From: Lineus longissimus
Lineage: Eukaryota > Nemertea > Pilidiophora > Heteronemertea > Lineidae
DNA length: 64,000 bases
Direction of reading: 5' to 3'
Assembly: GCF_910592395.1 (NCBI RefSeq)
Contig: NC_088318.1
Coordinates: 9,546,349-9,610,348, forward strand
Shown here: one piece after another, positions 39,141 through 51,100 of the stretch
Numbering within the stretch: the stretch's first letter is position 1
How the letters are laid out: each line of letters begins with the position of its first letter
Position numbers and translations under genes: made by a program
The notes under the pieces: generated by a model
Database searches by the model: none
What the model was told of the DNA's origin: nothing
Seen by the model: the letters and a program-made list of their open reading frames with translations, nothing else

Positions 39141-42100
39141 CGTCGTCCGTTAGCAGGGCACGTTTCGTAACTGTTAGAGCTATCGAGTTGAAACTTGGTA
39201 CACATGTACCCTTATGTAATGACACCTGGGAGACCAAGTTTCGGTCCGATTCGTTTCATGGTTTGGCCACCAGGGGGCCAAACGTTAAAAGTGAAAATAT
39301 GCAATATCTCCCTTAATAGTAGTCGGGAAATTTTGAAAAAAATATGGTAGGTACTTCTAGCAAAGGTGCATCATATATCCTCCGGGTTTTTGATTTGACC
39401 TCCTTTTCAAGGTCACAGAGGTCAAATGGTGTAAATTAGCCGTTAGGATGTAACGATGGCACGTTTCTAAACTGCAATGACTATTGATACCAAATTTGGT
39501 ACACATTTACCCCTTAGTCAGGTGATCTCAGGGACCAAAGTTTGGTCCAATATGATTCACCACTTGACCACCAGGGGGCAAAATCCAAAAACCTTAAAAA
39601 TGTGATTATTCCTTAACTTCTTGCCCGATTGCCACAATTTGATATCATGGGTACATCTAACCACCATACAGTATATGTCACACAGGTTTTTAATTTGACC
39701 TTCTTGTCAAGGTCACAGAGGTCAAATGGCGTAAATTCGCCGTCAGGCCGTAACTATGGCATATTTCTTAACTGCAATGACTATTGATCACAAATTAAGT
39801 ACACATGTACCCCTTGGTCAGGTGATCTCAGGTACCGAAGTTTGGTGCGATCTGATTTGCCGTTTGGCCTCCAGGGAGGGGGCCAAATCCTAAATTCTTC
39901 AAAATGCCATTATTCCTAGTAATGACTTGCCCGATTGGCACCAATTTTATATCATAGGTACATCTAATTCTAACATCCATTCAATGTGTCACCCGGGTCT
40001 TCTTTGATTTGACCTACTTTTCAAGGTCACAGAGGTCGAATGTACTGTAAATTGGCCGTTTTGGGGAAATTGTAATTGCTTGGACCTACATCAAACCTAA
40101 CACTACATGACACAAGACCATGCTCTTTATCCATCTTTCCTCCACATGAGGTGAGCACAATGGCCCTGGCCATTTCATAATTATTTCTGCTGATTCAAAT
40201 TCCCGCCCGATGACGTCAGCCATCAATGAAGTCTCCTATTTGCCAGTTCTCAAAACATGGCAGCTACACAAAAAAGCAGCAGTAGCTCCAGGAATAAATC
40301 ACTGTTCACTTCAGCTTCGTAATCGATTGTACCCCCACTTTATTGTGTTTTGTGTGGTGTTCCTATTCAATCAACGATGTGAGGCCTTATTATGTTGGTT
40401 TTAATTGAGAAGGTGCATTTTAGCGGCCTACGAAATACCGAAGCGGAGACAAAATGGCGGCATGTTGTTTACTCGATCCATGTGCAATAATCTTGGAGCT
40501 CAATGACACTCAGCTCGATGACGATGGCCCGCTACCTGGCTACGGGCTAGTACTACGGTAGTCTGGTAGGCGATATTATCACCAGTTCGTTTCAGTGGTA
40601 GTCGTAAGGTCTTTAGGGACTACTTTCAGAAATTAGTTCTTGAAAATTTGGCCACATTTCTGTGAAAACGATATCGGAAGTGCATGCTCTGTTATTCGCG
40701 ATGACATCGCCGATGTATTTTGAAGTGGAGAATTCCCACAGTATGTGCAGTGAATCGGCATGATTCTGTTCGCCTATTAAGTTTTAGTTCTACGATTCTT
40801 TCATGAGTAAAAAGTGGACATTCTAAGCAATACAATAATGTCACTCCCATAAAAATTGATTGGAAATTGAGGGAGCTACGGCACTCTCTTCGGCAACTGA
40901 CAGCGCTGAAAAAATACATTGCATACTGTACAATACCAAATAGCGTAGGGAATCACCAGAAATGACGTCATCGCTGGTCTAAATAGAAAACTACGGTGGC
41001 GCAGTAGAGCACAAGAAAAGGTTTAGCATTAACTTCGTCATGCAAGCTTCAGCAACAAAACAATTTCTCATGAATGATTTACTTGATCATCATCAGCTTG
41101 TTTCCCCTGATAGATAAAAAAAATGATTTACAATTTCCACCAAAGTTTTCTATTTTGTGTATAGTCACATGTTATTTAACTGGCAAGGAGCCAAGCAGAC
41201 AATCAAAACTTACTATTGTTCAATAAAACATAATTTTCTTAACTCTGTCATATTTTTCACTTTCATACTAAACAACGCAGGTTTCCCTTCATGACCCAAG
41301 AATAATTCTTTAGACATTTTTAATGACTCGGAATCCATGCACTCTGATTCTCCATAAATGGATGTATGGTTTGACCAATTCTTGCATGACATGTCCACCA
41401 AACAAAATGTGAATGCAGTCCGGCAAAGAGGAACAACCAACCATTCACTTCGACTTTTAAAGGCTACATGGTTCCAAGAAAATACATTTATACTACCAAG
41501 TAAAAGGTTCATCCTACATTTTCGTTCATATGTAGTCTAGCATTTACTTGTTTTGGTAGCAAATACTGATTTCTAAAAATCCTTTGCTTTCACAAGAACT
41601 AAACTATTCCAATTTTTGAAGCATACTAAATACTTCAAAATCTGGAGTAAAAGCTTATGCTAGTTTTTATTCATATGGCCCATCAACAGGTGCATACCAT
41701 AAACCATGAGAATGTTCCAACAGTGGCATAATTATGTCAACCAAAAACATTGGTACCGTAGTGAACGCAAAAGGATATCAAATACCATGGAGCATGCCAT
41801 TTACATGCATAATGAACTAAACACCGGGAAGATATTAATGATATTAACTCAGCTGAGCGCCAGGTCCTTGGGCCTCTTGTTAGTCTCCGCCATCGGCTGA
41901 GACTTTTGTACTAGGGTATTATTCTCCTCAAGAAATTATTCCGGCAAACTCTCGTCCCCAGGTGAAAGCTTCATATGTACATGAACACGGCAATGCATTG
42001 CAAAACATCGATAAAACGAGGGTGTCCATGAACTGAGAAGTCAATCTTGGTTACAGCCGCGAAAGTGCTATGGGCATGCATAGCGCAATACATGTAAATT

Positions 42101-45100
42101 TTTAACCAATAAACCTCGCCATACCGGCACGATGACTGGTGCCCCGCGTTATGTGTATTACATATTGGCTGCACATATGGAGGAACGGAATGGATAAAGA
42201 CCAGGGACTAGTCTACACCATCGAAGCATTTTGCTATAATACCTAATATAATATTTGGAGTTTATGGGCTATGAAATAAGAAAAATGGCAGTGAATTAAA
42301 GCAGCTGAGTTTCAAGAATTTTGTTCTTCCCTTCTGGACACTTTATGTTGCCTTGATCAGTCGTATTACGCACATAAACCATCGCTCCGCTGAAGTGAAA
42401 GTGCGATGTTTTTGTTTTGTTTTTGTCAACATGCATGGCTGTGTGCATATGAGGCGGAGACTCCAGAGTCTGCTAAGACTCAACTGACAATTCTAGTTAA
42501 AATGTTGTTGGGAGCTTTGGATTATTATGTTTTGGGTTGTTAATTTCTGCCAATCACGTAGATACAATGAAGGCCCAAAAAAAACCTGTGTTCTGAATTA
42601 AATAAATGTTTGCGGCCTGTCATCTTTTTCCCGGTTCATGTCGGTTTTACATATCCTCTCCCTTAAAAAAAAGGTCCAGACTGCCTTTATTGCTTGTCCC
42701 AAGGTTGTGACCATGCATCTACTGGGCTGGTTTGTCTCAACTTGCACTTCAAAGAATTTAAGCTAGTAAGATTTACCATGTTACAACCTTCAACGTGTAA
42801 TGGCACACATCATATGAAGTTATATCTACAATGAGATGGACCGAGCAAAGCTCTCTGGCCGAAAGGCCTTCTCTTTTAAAAAAAATGTTGGCATGCGGCT
42901 ATCTTGGAAACCATATTTAGCTCAGTTTTGTACCGGTATATTTATATAAACTGCCCGAAAACTGAGCATCTCTATATTCAGCTGAGCGCCAGGCCCATGG
43001 GCCGCTTGTTAACACATAAACTGGGTGAATGTGAAAATGGTTTTAAAGAATATTTCAATTTGAAGAAACATTAAGCGCAAGATCCACACATAATATCGCG
43101 TTTCAGAAAGAGCATTGTGGCCTTGTGAATACGGCAATGGTCTCAGATCCCTGTGGCCTGCGTTTGAATCCCGCAATGGCATTTTTTAAAATTTCTGCCT
43201 GCAATTTTTCTTCTCTATGTTGCGATGATATTTCTTTCGTATCTATAGAAGTTAGATTCATAAGATCTTTCCCACGACATTTCATGATTTCGTCTTTTCG
43301 CTAATACGGGCAGTAAACACTCGAAATATATGCGTGTATTGAAAAATGTAAGTTACACAGGCCTGCCAACTAGTACGATTTTGGCGTATTAGTACGATTT
43401 TTTGATGTTAAAAATTGTAAAATACGAAAATACGATTTCAATCAACAAAATACGATTTTTTGGAAAAATGGGGGTTAATTTTTTCGTTACACCCTGTATT
43501 TTGCCGATCCGTTCCACGACCAGAGTAACTCGGGTCGTCGAACGGGTGACGTTTCTTCGATAGTGGATGCATGCACTGTACAGCAGTCGTTCCATTCACC
43601 CGGGTAGTTCGAGTACTGATCACGTGATCGGCAGCATGGCGGCGGTAGAGTGAGCGGATTTTTGTGTGTTTTCCCTTTTGATCGAACGAAATGAGACGGT
43701 CACGGGCGCACGAAACAGATTCAAATTCGAGTGATGATGTTGTCCCCGTCACTGCCAAGAAAACATCCACTCTCACCTGGTGTTTGTGATATTAACAACT
43801 TTTGTTGTGAACAAGGAACCATGAATTTGGCTTGGCCATGTCTGATAGTGATACTAAAATCAATTTAGGAGCATCAAATACACATGTATTGCTACAGCAG
43901 TAGTATTTTCAGTTCAGATATCCCACTGCAGGGCCCGTAGTCGAGTACACTTGTCAAAATGTTATCACAAGACCCAAGGGAGAAAACACTGTGCCAGGAT
44001 TTGTGTCCGATTTAAGGACTGTACAAGCTGTATTTCGGATGATTTTGAGCATATTTGATCACCTCCTACCCCCTCTAGAAAAATACTCTTTCTGACCCTC
44101 AAAATACTATAAATCAAGGTAGAAATACTACTTGGCAAAAGTTAGGGTTGGCAGGTATGGTTACACGTTATAGTTCCGTACTCCTAGTGCACTATGAAAA
44201 AGGTACAGGAGAAATGCCGTACGAACAGTATAGAGGGTTCACACACAGCCAGACCTTAGAGCAGGCACCTGTATCTGCCACATCACCAAAATTACAGTAC
44301 CCCTGCCAACCACACCTGCACCTCAGTACGGGGAGACTCCAGAGTCTGGCAGGACTAAACTGACAATTCTTGTTTTGTTCAAAATTGCGTAACAGGCAAG
44401 TTTCTAATCAAAGCTTAGTAACCAAGCACAATTACACAATCAACCCAAAGATTTCAAAGATGATAATTGAAGAATTACACAAGGCCACCATTTTCCAGAA
44501 TATGGTCTACAATTGGCTGATAAGCGAATTCGAATTGCCAAATTCTAGTTAAAACTGGCACATTTTGTCATATCAAAAAGTCAATTTAACCCCAATGTTT
44601 TATTTCATCTACCACTTAATCATTCCCAGGTGAGCACAATGTCGCCAGGATATTTCATTAAACTCTATATATTCGCTTTTGATTGGCCGAACTTCACTTG
44701 ATCTTGTGCATTGATAGCACTGCCTGAATTCTTTACTCCATAAAATTGTCAGCCAGTTCCATCAATCCGATCATGGAGACTTTCAGGGCTTCGCACCCAT
44801 ACGTAATTAACGTATTTGGTACGCGTTGTGATGTCTGAATACGCAAGTACGTAATTGTAAGAATTTGTACGCATTTCATTTCATGAATAAAGTACGCAAA
44901 TATTTTTCAAAATACGCATTGATGTTTGTTAAAATTGTACGTTATTTCATGTGCTTTGTACGTTTTCTTTAACAACCCCCAACGATTTCAAACCCCGCCC
45001 CGGTCCGCCGCCCCCGGTCCAACGAAAGCTTCCCGATTCCCGCCTGCCAGTTCCCGCCCTAGAAGAAGTTAGTAGTGGCGCCTATCAGCAGACAATCGAA

Positions 45101-48100
45101 CCAATCCAGTCTCGCTCGCTGTACTCGAAAGGCTATGTATCTGGTGGTTTGGTTTGCTTGAGGCGTTGCTTGAGACCTCTTATTTCAAGCCTTGGTGATT
45201 ATTTTATTTCTTCCAACATTAAATTTAATTTAATGATTGGCTGCTGCTGGAACATTTTGAAAAGGCCACTCAGTGATTTTTTGGACTTTTATGTATACCT
45301 CAAAGCACTTAAACGTGCCTGTAAGATTTGAATTTTGTGTATGTGTGTGTCTGAAAAGTGAAAGTTGCAGTCAAAGCGCCAAGTGTGCATCCATTTAATG
45401 GAAGGTATTAGGTTGTATAGCTGTGTCGACAAATCAGCAATGTTTTAGTCTGAAAAACCATTCAAAAAGTGGGTTTCGTTCGCTCATTGTATTTTCTGTG
45501 TTCAATATTGCATTAAAATAATTGAAAATAGAGGTGTTTTTATGGATACTCATTTATTGCAAATAATACTCATTTCTTTCATTCAAAATATCAAAAATAC
45601 TCAATTAAGAGGGAAAATACTCAATTCTGGGGGTCACAATACACACAAAAAAAATCTGGGGTGAGCAGCCCTGGACTTTGAATCCCAAAGTACTGAGAAT
45701 TGCTTGCAAAAGTATGTTTTTCCAACCTGGATGGACGGTGCGAGGTTTACATTTTGACATCACAATGCGTAGCGCTGTGTTAGTATTTAACCCTTAGCCT
45801 ACTGAGCCACTACCCACCTGGGACACGAGAGCAATTTTTCCATAATTGTGGTTACCTGTGAGAAACGCCGTGAATACTCGCCATTGTGTAGTTCTAATGG
45901 CCGAAAAGTTGTTAGCAGATGGCAGTACTATGCATTCACTTAAAACGCAATTATTTTTAGGCGTACCCAGTACGTGCGACGTGTCCTGGTATAGCAAATT
46001 ACTGCGTACGGGGTATGCATTATGTAGGCAAAGGGTTAATGTCGTACACGACCTTACGTCATGAATGTCATGTATTACTGCAGTCCCAGTTTGGTGTGCC
46101 CGAAGTGATGCCCAAGATTGTTTTCTTTACTATTGTCTGTATGAGACCTTCTGTGCCTTTGTAAAAACAGACAGAACTTCTTCATATCTCATATGATGGA
46201 TAAGCAATCAAATTTCAGAGTATCCCTCTTCCCCAATTCATCTTTTCATTTTGTATCAGAACTGTCAGTGTTAGGCTATGCAGCGTTCGGCTCTCAAAAT
46301 CTTACAATATGGACTTTTCTTTCCAACTACTTTTGCACTGATGTTTATCTTTTTTTCCAGACTCAAAGATATGTGCGAGTGTACAATTTAGTAAAACAAG
46401 AATTGACCAAAAAGTTGATGACGAATTGTAAATGGGTTTCAAGCTTGGCAATACATCCTGGAGGTATGTATAACTATCTCAATTTATCATATACCCTAAG
46501 TGAAGTGATCAGGAAGACAAGACTACGAAAACTGCCCAAAAATTCAAAATGGCTTTTACAATTGGTGTAATTTCTTGTGAGAATATTGTGGTGGAGTAGG
46601 GGAGGTTCCTTTTGATAGCGGGTGCATTGTAATTCTCGGTTTTGCCACTAGGGGGCCATCGGACCATCCTAAATAAATCCATTTACCCTTAATACGACTT
46701 ACTGCCAATTTTGGGCGATGGGTCACACTTATGTTGTATCTGTGTCAAGATTAAAAATTGAGTGTCCAATTCCTTACTAATTGAAGCGATTCCCACTATT
46801 AGTAAAAATGGTTTATGGAGTTACTTATGAATCTAATTTCAGGTGACAACTTGATCATTGGGAGCTATGATTGCCGGCTGAGTTGGTTTGACCTTGACCT
46901 CTCTACAAAACCTTATCAAACGCTACGCCATCACAAGAAGGCTCTCCGGCAGGTGGCGTACCATTCGCGATACCCATTGTTTGCCTCTGCATCTGATGAT
47001 GGCACCGTCATTGTGTGTCATGGGATGGTTTACAAGTAAGTTTTATATTACTTTGAAATTATCTTGACCATCATGTGCAGAAGAGGACCAGAGCATACCA
47101 TGCTCACCTCTTAGCAGAGGTGAGCTTATCCCATACCGTGGCGTCCGTCGTCGTTGTCGTCCGTCGTCCGTTAGCAGGGCACGTTTCGTAACTGTTGGAG
47201 CTATTGAGTTGAAACTTGGTACACATGTACCCTTATGTAATGACACCTTGGAGACCAAGTTTCGGTCCGATTCGTTTTATGGTTTGGCCACCAGGGGGCC
47301 AAACGTTAAAAGTGAAAATATGCAATATCTCCCTTAATAGTAGTCGGGAAATTTTGAAAAAAATATGGTAGGTACTTCTAGCAAAGGTGCATCATATATC
47401 CTCCGGGTTTTTGATTTGACCTCCTTTTCAAGGTCACAGAGGTCAAAGTTTGCTGATTCACTGAACAGTAGCATGTTTCCTATCTATTTTAGCTAGAAGG
47501 TTTTAAACCAGTGTGGACATGTATCTGGGGATTCTCTATTCCACCCCTAAAATTTCGGCCGTTCGGACATCAAATATGGCCGCCAGGCAGCCATCTTGAA
47601 AAATAAACACAGTGCTATTACTCCGAAACTAATGATCGGATTGCAACCAAATTTGATCTGGATGTATATCTATGTACTCTCTACTAAATCCTTGATTTTT
47701 TATCAAATGTGATAGCCAATATGGGTGCCAGGCGGGCATCTTGAAAAATTCTTAGTTTGGCCACCCGGGGGCCAAATTTAATGTCCAAAGTTAAAATGTT
47801 TGATTGCTCATTTAATAGTGGTCTGATTTTCATAACATTTTTATGGTAGGTACTCCTAGCAAGGATACATCACATATCGTACGGGTTTTTGATTTGGCCC
47901 ACTTTTCAAGGTCACAGAGGTCAAATGGTGTAAATTGGCCGTTAGGATGTAACGATGGCACGTTTCTAAACTGCAATGACTATTGATCCCAAATTTGGTA
48001 CACATTTACCCCTTAGTCAGGTGATCTCAGGGACCGAAGTTTGGTCCAATATGATTCACCACTTGACCACCAGGGGGCAAAATCCAAAAACCTTTAAAAT

Positions 48101-51100
48101 GTGATTATTCCTTAACTTCTTGCCCGATTGCCACCAATTTGATATCATGGGTACATCTAACCGCCATACAGTATATGTCACACAGGTTTTTAATTTGACC
48201 TTCTTGTCAAGGTCACAGAGGTCAAATGGCGTAAATTGGCTGTCAGGCCGTAACTATGGCACGTTTCTTAACTGCAATGACTATTGATCACAAATTAAGT
48301 ACACATGTACCCCTTGGTCAGGTGATCTCAGGTACTGAAGTTTGGTGCGATCTGATTTGCCGTTTGGCCTCCAGGGAGGGGGCCAAATCCTAAATTCTTG
48401 AAAATGCCATTATTCTTAGTAATTACTTGCCCGATTGGCACCAATTTTATATCATAGGTACATCTAATTCTAACAACCATTCAATGTGTCACCCGGGTCT
48501 TCTTTGATTTGACCTACTTTTCAAGGTCACAGAGGTCGAATGTACTGTGAATTGGCCATTTTGGGGAAATTGTAATTGCTTGGACCTACATCAAACCTAA
48601 CACTACATTACACAATACCATGATCTTTATCCATCTTTCCTCCACATGAGGTGAGCACAATGGCCCTGGCCATTTCATTACAATACTTACAAGGTCATCT
48701 ATGTCATTATAGGCCCCAGATCCCGTCTGGGGACTATATTGTTATCACTGGAATTCTCGAAACTGTTATTTTCTTCCACCAACACATTTATTGCGGTCGT
48801 CCAGCAAAACGGCAAAATAAACCAGAAATCAATCACCCTTACACCACCAAACCCAATTCCATCTATGGACTATCGCAAAAGTATTTTTAAAATCCTGAGT
48901 ATTTCGATACTTTTGAAGCATTTTTGCTAAGATATCGTCTGATCGTCTTCTCCCAACATGCCGAAGCTGCGATTCAATCTGACATGCGCTGTGACATGCG
49001 CAGAGGCGAGACGCTGATATATTAGCATAAGCTCCGCCCCGTCATAATGACGTCATTATTCTCAGGGGTTGGTCGAGCGATGGGACGATGGAGGTATTAT
49101 AAAGAAACCCAATTCGATTCATGGACTATCGCAAAACGATTTTTCAAAACTCAGAATATTTCGATGCTTTAGATGCGTTTTTAGCTCAGCTGACTAAGTC
49201 AGCCGAGCTTGTCAAATAAGTTGTTCAGTGGCGTCCGTCTGTCCATCCATCCATCCATCCATCCATCCATCCATCCATCCATCCGTCCGTTAAACCCATG
49301 GTGCACATTTTGTAACCGTAAGACCTAGAGACTTCAATTTTGCATTTCTGGATACTTCTTGTCAAACTCTACTTTCAAAACAAAATTTGTCGCCATTCGA
49401 CCTACTTCCTGCGAGCGAGAGTGCATGAAGGAAACTGGCCTATATCGGCCTAGGAGCAGCAGAATTAGTCGAAATATGCTCTGATATTAAGATAAAATTC
49501 TTGAAAATCTATTTTATTGAGAAAAAGTTCAAAATTTTAACAGGAGAGGGCGCTACCTTTTAATTATTTCTGCCGATTCAAATTCCCGCCCGATGACGTC
49601 AGCCATCAATGAAGTCTCCTATTTGCCAGTTCTCAAAACATGGCAGCTACACAACAAAAGCAGTAGCTCCAGGAATAAATCACTGTTCACTTCAGCTTCG
49701 TAATCGATTGTACCCCACTTTATTGTGTTTTGTGTGGTGTTCCTATTCAATCAACGATGTAAGGCCTTATTATTTTGGTTTTAATTGAGAAGGTGCATTA
49801 TAAGCGGCGTACGAAATACCGAAGCGGAGACAAAATGGCGGCATGTTGTTTACGCTATGTGCGATAATCTTGGAGCTCAATGACACTCAAGTACCCAATT
49901 TTCTGCTTAAAAAGTAGTCTGGTAGGCGATATTATCACTAGTTCGTTTCAGTGGTAGTCATAAGGTCTTTAGGGACTAAATTCAGAAATTAGTTCTTGAA
50001 TATTTGGCGACATTTCTGTGAAAACGATATCGGAAGTGCATGCTCTGTTCGCGATGACATCGCCGATGTATTTTGAAGTGGAGAATTCCCACAGTATGTG
50101 CAGTGAATCGGCATGATTCTGTTCGCCTGTTATGTTTTAGTTCTACGATTCTTTCATGAGTAAAAAGTAGACATTCTAAGCAATACAATAATGTCACTCC
50201 CATAAAAATTGATTGGAAATTGAGGGAGCTACGGCATTCTCTTCGGCAACTGGCAGCGCTGAAAAAATACATTGCATACTGTACAATACCAAATGGCACA
50301 TTTTAAAAAGCGCTCATTGGACAACGTAGGGAATCACCAGAAATGACGTCATCGCTGGTCTAAATAGAAAACTACGGTGGCGCAGTAGAGCACAAGAAAA
50401 GGTTTAGCATTAACTTCGTCATGCAAGCTTCAGCAACAAAACGATTTCTCATGAATGATTTATTTGATCATCATCAGCTTGTTTCCCCTGATAGATAAAA
50501 AAATGATTTACAATTTCCATCAAAGTTTTCTATTTTGTGTATAGTCACATGTTATTTAACTGGCAAGGAGCCAAGCAGTTTTGAATATTCGCGGGAAAAT
50601 ACTTCGTACTTGTAAACGAGGCTATGACAATGAGTATCCTCATTCATGGCATAAACTTCATGTTTCGGTAAATATTTTCATACGATGATTTCACCCGAAT
50701 TATGGTCAGGATTGAGGAATGAACAGTGGCATAATTATGTCAACCAAAAACATTGGTACCGTAGTGAACGCAAAAGGATATCAAATACCATGGAGCATGC
50801 CATTTTCATGCATAATGAACTAAACACCGGGAAGATATTAATGATATTAACTCAGCTGAGCGCCAGGCCCTTGGGCCTCTTGTTATGACTCCAGCTCCTC
50901 CCTCTGAGAGTTGGAGTTAGTAGTGTTTTCGCTCAGATTTCTCGTCCAATCACGTGACCTCTCCAACACTCGATAATGCACTCTTTTCGGCCACGTTTTA
51001 GGCCAATCTTCGGCATGAACATGAAATCTAATAACCGCAGTACTTGAATCAGATGTTTCTCTCGCCTTGAAAACATTCCTGGGTAAAATCCATTGAGATT

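Larger units (their letters stand above)
38632..41879 (+). mobile_element. R2 repeat, copy d (5' end eroded, R1 nested)
   Basis: Opens at CTGAGCTTGTCAAACAAGC, then a (CCGT)n array at 38686-38761 in place of (CATC)n. It is interrupted by R1 copy c, resumes AATTATTTCTGCTGATTC at 40179 and ends CAGCTGAGCGCCAGGTCCTT GGGCCTCTTG. Bases 41320-41700 are not shared with the other copies and replace the usual sequence. Confidence 0.75.

Noticed and set aside
43110-43200. Functional tRNA gene
   Set aside because: A and B boxes are loose and no acceptor or anticodon stem could be formed; SINE debris is more likely.
45951-46035. Independent gene end at 45846-46064
   Set aside because: Lies almost wholly inside a 245-bp piggyBac-like MITE.
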